This document shows, piece by piece, positions 60,124 through 64,000 of a DNA stretch of 64,000 nt. The translations under genes were made by a program, and so were the position numbers. This DNA comes from Nodosilinea sp. PGN35. Lineage in GTDB: Bacteria > Cyanobacteriota > Cyanobacteriia > Phormidesmidales > Phormidesmidaceae. Each line of letters begins with the position of its first letter. The stretch's first letter is position 1. The notes beneath the pieces are model-generated. The model was not told the origin of the DNA and did not search any database. It saw only the letters and a list, made by a program, of their open reading frames with translations. The stretch spans positions 235,310 to 299,309 of the forward strand of contig NZ_JAQKQJ010000002.1 of NCBI RefSeq assembly GCF_029109325.1. The letters are read 5' to 3'.

Positions 60124-60610
60124 CTGCCCCAGAAGGCGATCGCCCTCCCCCAACCAACCCGGCCCACCGCTCACCCCTGGCAAAACGATCCATTGGAGTA
60201 AGCGGTGGGTTACAGCGGAGCGACAGATCCAGGGCTGATAGCATAGACTGGCCACCTAACCCACCCTACGGGGGCCTGTTGGATATCGGGGGTATGGAAT
60301 TCGGATTTGGTATTAAATCGGGGTTATGTGATTCGATTTACCCTGAAAATAAACCCCTTTTTATCCTTTGGAGTGGCGCGACAGCGTCATGCGCCGTTGC
60401 CCTAAAAATAGCCTCGGCAATGCTGCAGCGCTGCGCGGATGCACCCTACGATTTTCACCCTTAAGAGTGCCGCCTCAGCGCCACGGACGATTAATATCCA
60501 ATCTAGACTTTTGCCCCTCCCCCAACTCAAAACTCAAAACTCAAAACTTTCCCCCTTTCCCCCTCCCCCCCTCCAAAACTCAAAACTCAAAACTTCCCCC
60601 CCTCACCCCC
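60124..60610. other. Intergenic region with repeats
   Basis: About 490 bases after fadE, convergent with the next gene. It has a GGTGGGTTAC/TAACCCACC inverted pair (60203-60268), then unremarkable sequence, then CAAAACT heptamers and C-rich units (60510-60650). No gene or clear T-tailed terminator is seen. Confidence 0.5.
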
Positions 60611-61282
60611 TCACCCCCCCACCCCCCTCCTCTCCCACTCCCCCAACCGCTGCTCAAACTGCCGCCAATGCCCATCCATCTCCGCCAGCGAGACCTCAAA
60701 CAGCTGCGCCGGTTGATCGGCCAGGGCGATCGCCACCATACCCCGCTGCACCTGTAGCCCAAACTCGGCATAGACCTGGGCCGCCGCCGCCCGGTAGGCC
60801 GCAATTTGCAAGAAATAGTCCCCCAACCACTGGGGCTGCTTGGGGCGCAGCGCCGTCTTCCAATCGCACAGGTGCAGTGCGCCGTTGACCACCACTAGCG
60901 CATCGGGAAAGCCCACAAATCCAGCGTCATGCCACACCGCCCCTTCCACCAGCAGCACCTCCTCCACCTGGGCCAGCAGGGGTTGCATCGAGGCCCAGTA
61001 GCCCGCCAGATCCGCCGAAATTTCCACCGGATTGCCGTTGAGATGGGCGGCAATCTGCCGATGCAGACGGGTGCCCGCCGAAGACGCCCCGCCCGCAATC
61101 CGTCGAGCTTCCTCAGCACCTACCCGCTGCCGCCAGCGTTGCAGCGCCTGCCGCGCCTCGGGTGGTTTTGTGGCCGAGAGCACCGTGGTCACACCGGGAT
61201 AGCAGCGCCCTTCCACTTCGTAGAGCATTTTGCCATTGCGCCGCACCCGCTTAGCCGCATAGCGAGGGAGTCGATACGCCAT
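60611..61282 (-). CDS. PD-(D/E)XK exonuclease-like protein (MGME1-like)
   Basis: About 223 aa from the ATG at 61282; a TTG at 61294 is an alternative. It has the nuclease fold motifs VTTVLSATKPPEA, GTRLHRQIAAHL (His), LVEGAVWHDAGFVGFPDALV (Glu, Asp), and LHLCDWKTALRPK (Asp-x-Lys), followed by QIAAYRAAAAQVY. This resembles the PD-(D/E)XK exonuclease branch that includes mitochondrial MGME1 and RecB-like nucleases. It acts on DNA ends, cellular role unknown. Its last residues (GEWERRGVGG) run into heptamer repeat DNA. Confidence 0.8.
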   Translation of the reverse strand: MAYRLPRYAAKRVRRNGKMLYEVEGRCYPGVTTVLSATKPPEARQALQRWRQRVGAEEARRIAGGASSAGTRLHRQIAAHLNGNPVEISADLAGYWASMQPLLAQVEEVLLVEGAVWHDAGFVGFPDALVVVNGALHLCDWKTALRPKQPQWLGDYFLQIAAYRAAAAQVYAEFGLQVQRGMVAIALADQPAQLFEVSLAEMDGHWRQFEQRLGEWERRGVGG

Positions 61283-61420
61283 AGTCACCTGCAAAATATC
61301 GTCAGTCTATTTTCAAGACTCGAAGCGCTCCTTGCAGGACTCATGACTGGCCTTGCGAGTCTAGTTTTGAGGCGATTCAGCGCGTCCTGGAGTCCTGAGC
61401 TGCCCCAGCTATAGCCTAAA

Positions 61421-61469
61421 TTAAACAACCCACCGCCAGCGAACTCTCAACGAGTTTGGCGGTGGGTTG
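61421..61469 (-). terminator. Rho-independent terminator of the DUF7219 gene
   Basis: CAACCCACCGCCA (61426-61438) pairs perfectly with TGGCGGTGGGTTG (61457-61469). An inner AACTC/GAGTT stem extends it, and on the minus strand it is followed by TTTAATTTAGG. It lies 36 bases beyond the stop of the gene at 61505. Confidence 0.7.
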
Positions 61470-61504
61470 GGGGTATTGTCGGCTGGGCGATCGCGCCCCA
61501 AAGC

Positions 61505-61750
61505 CTAAACTTCTAGCCCTTTCTTGCTGCGCTTAAGCTGCTTGTAGAGGGTTTTGATCTGGCTGTAGGCCTCGTCGGGCGACAGTTTGCCGCCGGTTTG
61601 CAGGCCCGAAATATAGCCAATGCGATGGGCAAACTCCTGCAAATTGGCGTTAAACGTGAGCTGCTGGGGCGAAAATTCGCCGTAGTACCGACTGCGGGGG
61701 CAAAGAAAATTGTCGAGATCGCGCTGATTAGAAGAATTTGACTGGGTCAT
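61505..61750 (-). CDS. DUF7219-type small protein
   Basis: An 81-aa protein containing FLCPRSRYYGEFSPQQLTFN, LQEFAHRIGYISGLQTGGKL and a basic C-terminal helix IKTLYKQLKRSKKGL. The pattern matches a small conserved cyanobacterial family (DUF7219) of unknown function. It has its own downstream terminator and a purine-rich ribosome site (AGGGGGTGTCC before the ATG). Confidence 0.7.
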   Translation of the reverse strand: MTQSNSSNQRDLDNFLCPRSRYYGEFSPQQLTFNANLQEFAHRIGYISGLQTGGKLSPDEAYSQIKTLYKQLKRSKKGLEV

Positions 61751-61900
61751 ATGGACACCCCCTTGACTTATTAACCTACTTATAACCTTCCCTTAATCAT
61801 TGGAGATTCTAACAGTTTCTTAAGCGGCTGCAACCTTTCAATGCAATTCTTATGCCTTTTGGCGTACGTTTGGTGCACTCTGGCGGGCCAACCCGCAAGG

Positions 61901-63352
61901 TCATGCCGTAGCGCTCAAGTTTAAGTGATGCAAAGCAACGCCCTGCTCAGAGGCCCAGCGGTGCAGGTCGGCAAGGGCGCGATCGCGGTACTGTCCGTAG
62001 CGCTCCTTCTTGCCCCGCACCTTGACCGGCAGCGGCGGCAAAATGCCAAAGTTGGGCGGCATCGGCTGAAAGTGCTTCGGCTCTGCGGAGGTGATGAAAT
62101 CGACCAGTGCCCCCAGCATCATCGTCGCTGGCAAACTCAGCGGCTCCTGGCCCAGGGCCAGCCGGGCCGCATTGGTGCCCGCCAGCCAGCCCCCCGCCAC
62201 CGCCGCCGTGTAGCCCTCCGTACCCACCAGCTGCCCCGCCGCCAGCAAACTCGGGCGGGCCTTAAACTGCATGGTGCTGTGCAGCAGCTCCGGCGAATTT
62301 AAAAACGTGTTGCGGTGCATCACCCCCATGCGCACAAACTCGGCGTTTTCCAACCCCGGAATCAGCCGAAACACCCGCGCCTGCTCGCCCCAGCGCAGGT
62401 TGGTTTGAAAGCCCACCATGTTCCACAGCTGGCCGCTTTTGTCTTCCTGGCGCAGCTGCACCACGGCGTAGGGTTTCTTGCCCTTGTTCTCAGGCGCTTT
62501 GAAGTCGCCCAGGCGGGCGTCAAACAGGCCCACCGGCTTGAGCGGGCCGTAGCGCATGGTGTCTTCGCCCCGCCGCGCCATCTCTTCGATCGGCAGACAG
62601 GCTTCAAAAAAATTGGCCGTTTCGCGCTCAAAATCTTTCAGTTCGGCCTGTTCGGCGTGGCACAGCTCAGTCCAAAAGTGCAGGTACTGCTCCTTATTCA
62701 TCGGGCAGTTAAGGTAGGCTGCCTCGCCCCGGTCGTAGCGCGACGCCATAAACGCCACCGACCGGTCAATGCTGTCGCCCACCACGATGGGGCTGGCGGC
62801 GTCGAAAAAGCTCATGTAGCCCTGCCCGGTGAACCGCTCCAGCTCCACCGACAGCGCGTCGCTGGTCAGGGGGCCGGTGGTCAGCACCACAATGCCCTCG
62901 TCAGGAATGTGGGTCACCTCGTCGCGCCGCAGCTCGATCAGCGGGTGCTGCTCCAAAGTCTCGGTCAGGTCTCGGCTGAAGAGGCCGCGATCGACCGCCA
63001 GGGCACCGCCCGCAGGCACCTGGTGCTGGTCAGCTTTGCCAATCACCACCGAGCCCAGCTGGCGCAGTTCTTCGTGGAGTAGACCCGAGGCGCGATCGCT
63101 CGACATCGCCCCAAAGGAGTTGCTGCACACCAGCTCGGCCACATGCTCGCTGTGGTGGGCAGGCGACTTTTTCTGCGGACGCATTTCGTGCAGCACCACG
63201 GGCACCCCGGCCTGGGCAATCTGCCAGGCAGCCTCGGTACCGGCCAGCCCGCCGCCGATCACATGAATGGGGTCTGGGTGCACTGCGTAGCCCTCAAAAC
63301 TCAGCTTTTCTAGGATAACGGCTTCTAGACAATCGCAGGGCTGTTGCAGCAT
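61901..63352 (-). CDS. trmFO: Methylenetetrahydrofolate-tRNA (uracil-54-C5)-methyltransferase TrmFO
   Basis: A 483-aa flavoprotein with the dinucleotide-binding motif [59 protein letters not shown] and the C-terminal [13 protein letters not shown]. It uses methylene-THF and FADH2 to make ribothymidine at tRNA position 54. The first about 20 residues may be outside the true protein; a GTG at 63283 ([11 protein letters not shown]) is an alternative start. Confidence 0.95.
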   Translation of the reverse strand: MLQQPCDCLEAVILEKLSFEGYAVHPDPIHVIGGGLAGTEAAWQIAQAGVPVVLHEMRPQKKSPAHHSEHVAELVCSNSFGAMSSDRASGLLHEELRQLGSVVIGKADQHQVPAGGALAVDRGLFSRDLTETLEQHPLIELRRDEVTHIPDEGIVVLTTGPLTSDALSVELERFTGQGYMSFFDAASPIVVGDSIDRSVAFMASRYDRGEAAYLNCPMNKEQYLHFWTELCHAEQAELKDFERETANFFEACLPIEEMARRGEDTMRYGPLKPVGLFDARLGDFKAPENKGKKPYAVVQLRQEDKSGQLWNMVGFQTNLRWGEQARVFRLIPGLENAEFVRMGVMHRNTFLNSPELLHSTMQFKARPSLLAAGQLVGTEGYTAAVAGGWLAGTNAARLALGQEPLSLPATMMLGALVDFITSAEPKHFQPMPPNFGILPPLPVKVRGKKERYGQYRDRALADLHRWASEQGVALHHLNLSATA

Positions 63353-63400
63353 CGCGCTGCGGAGCTATTGAGCTACCCAGGCCGCACACCCGATAATCGT

Positions 63401-63649
63401 CTAGCTTGCCTGAGGGAGTGCCCGCACGGTCAAAATTTCATCGGCGCGTAGAGCTTCGACGGCAGAGGCGGGCACGGCAACAATGGCAATAGATTCGCCA
63501 ATAGCGTTAAAAACCTCGATCACGCATCCCTCTTCACCGCCGTTCGGATGGGGAACAAAATCTACTAGGGTAGCAATGTCGCCAACTCGAAGCTGATGGT
63601 TGGGCAGATCACGAGTTAAAGCTACATCTTGATAGAGCTGTAGGGTCAT
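63401..63649 (-). CDS. DUF4926-domain protein
   Basis: An 82-aa protein with LPNHQLRVGDIATLVDFVPH and EGCVIEVFNAIGESIAIVAV, typical of DUF4926, a small SH3-like family in cyanobacteria. Such genes often sit directly behind a small partner gene, which is the case here: the upstream gene ends two bases before this start. A small-protein pair or toxin-antitoxin-like role has been suggested only by such pairing. Confidence 0.75.
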   Translation of the reverse strand: MTLQLYQDVALTRDLPNHQLRVGDIATLVDFVPHPNGGEEGCVIEVFNAIGESIAIVAVPASAVEALRADEILTVRALPQAS

Positions 63650-63651
63650 AG

Positions 63652-63882
63652 TTAAGCTTCCTTTAACGGTTTGAGGGTTACGAACTGAAATTTGCCGTCT
63701 GCCTCACGTTGGAGCCAAATGGTCACAACTGACAAAGCAATGCCATTTATTCCCTCTAATTTTCCTACAAGGCGGTAGAAAGTTCCATACTCGTTGATTG
63801 CGTCTTCGAGCGCTGCACTGTTGGCTAAAAGCTTTTGAATAGAAGCTTTTAAGGCTTCAGGGTTGGCTGAGGTAACCGACAT
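63652..63882 (-). CDS. Small hypothetical partner of the DUF4926 protein
   Basis: A 76-aa protein from the ATG at 63882 (MSVTSANPEALKASIQKLL). The C-terminal half EYGTFYRLVGKLEGINGIAL and VVTIWLQREADGKFQFVTLK looks like the end of small proteins that precede DUF4926 genes in cyanobacteria. The open frame continues upstream to 63975, but that part reads as non-native sequence. The two genes are two bases apart and surely co-transcribed. Confidence 0.65.
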   Translation of the reverse strand: MSVTSANPEALKASIQKLLANSAALEDAINEYGTFYRLVGKLEGINGIALSVVTIWLQREADGKFQFVTLKPLKEA

Positions 63883-64000
63883 TCCGCAGGTTGACAAAAG
63901 GAGTATTTGGGTCAGCGGAGGTAAGCTCAGGGTAAGGATTGGGATCGCGCCTTGAAGATAGAAAACCTGGATCACTTAGGGTTAGTGGCGGCGTTAGTGG
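63857..64000 (-). CDS. Possible C-terminal end of a gene continuing beyond the window
   Basis: A minus-strand frame is open from the window edge to a TGA at 63857-63859. Its last residues (DPNPYPELTSADPNTPFV) are Pro/Asp-rich. If real, it overlaps the following small gene by 26 bases. With only 47 codons visible, this is weak. Confidence 0.2.
   Translation of the reverse strand, partial: PLTPPLTLSDPGFLSSRRDPNPYPELTSADPNTPFVNLRNVGYLSQP

Overview
This window comes from a GC-rich cyanobacterium, most likely a filamentous Leptolyngbya/Nodosilinea-type organism (inference). The evidence is dense HIP1 palindromes (GCGATCGC), many heptanucleotide short tandem repeats (STRRs) typical of filamentous cyanobacteria, and cyanobacterial families: a helical carotenoid protein, a thylakoid PSI accumulation factor, a PucC-type carrier, an Anabaena-sensory-rhodopsin-transducer homologue, DUF7219 and pentapeptide-repeat proteins. 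No rRNA, tRNA, CRISPR array, integrase or complete insertion sequence was found.

Layout. 1-11.8 kb holds mostly housekeeping and photosynthesis-related genes: an SGNH hydrolase, ychF, lumenal or lipoprotein factors, an inositol-phosphatase-like gene coupled to a BCD-family MFS carrier, pstB, and a PAS/GGDEF diguanylate cyclase. 11.8-15.1 kb is an AT-rich island bearing two abutting genes, an ABC/OLD-like ATPase and a DUF4435 TOPRIM-like protein. This is the gene architecture of the PARIS (AriA/AriB) anti-phage system. 15.3-25.2 kb carries an ABC exporter, a VWA/solute-binding lipoprotein group, an M20 amidohydrolase and a long ECF sigma factor.

25.3-43.3 kb is dominated by glycan genes on the minus strand. 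There are several family-9 (heptosyl) transferases, GT4 and GT2 enzymes, and three ADP-heptose functions: HldE, GmhB, and a GmhA-like SIS domain fused to a GT4 glycosyltransferase. Interspersed are a radical-SAM photolyase-like gene, an orphan ASRT gene, SDR enzymes and an orphan carotenoid-binding domain. 43.6-50 kb has a CdaR-type regulator, an uncharacterised 354-aa protein, a decayed ATPase/partner pair, and an AraC regulator with a BenE transporter. 51.2-60.1 kb is a beta-oxidation cluster (acyl-CoA ligase, FadN-like dehydrogenase/hydratase, thiolase, FadE-like dehydrogenase), unusual for a cyanobacterium. The right end has a PD-(D/E)XK nuclease, DUF7219, trmFO and a DUF4926 pair.

A recurring theme is that heptamer repeats sit not only between genes but inside reading frames. 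They form an ABC-exporter linker, join two GT9 domains into one 734-aa protein, insert into another GT9, and supply an insertion and the C-terminus of the acyl-CoA ligase. They also create spurious upstream start codons, so several starts are given here downstream of the longest open frame. Functions are assigned by recognising motifs and family resemblance by eye; no searches were run.
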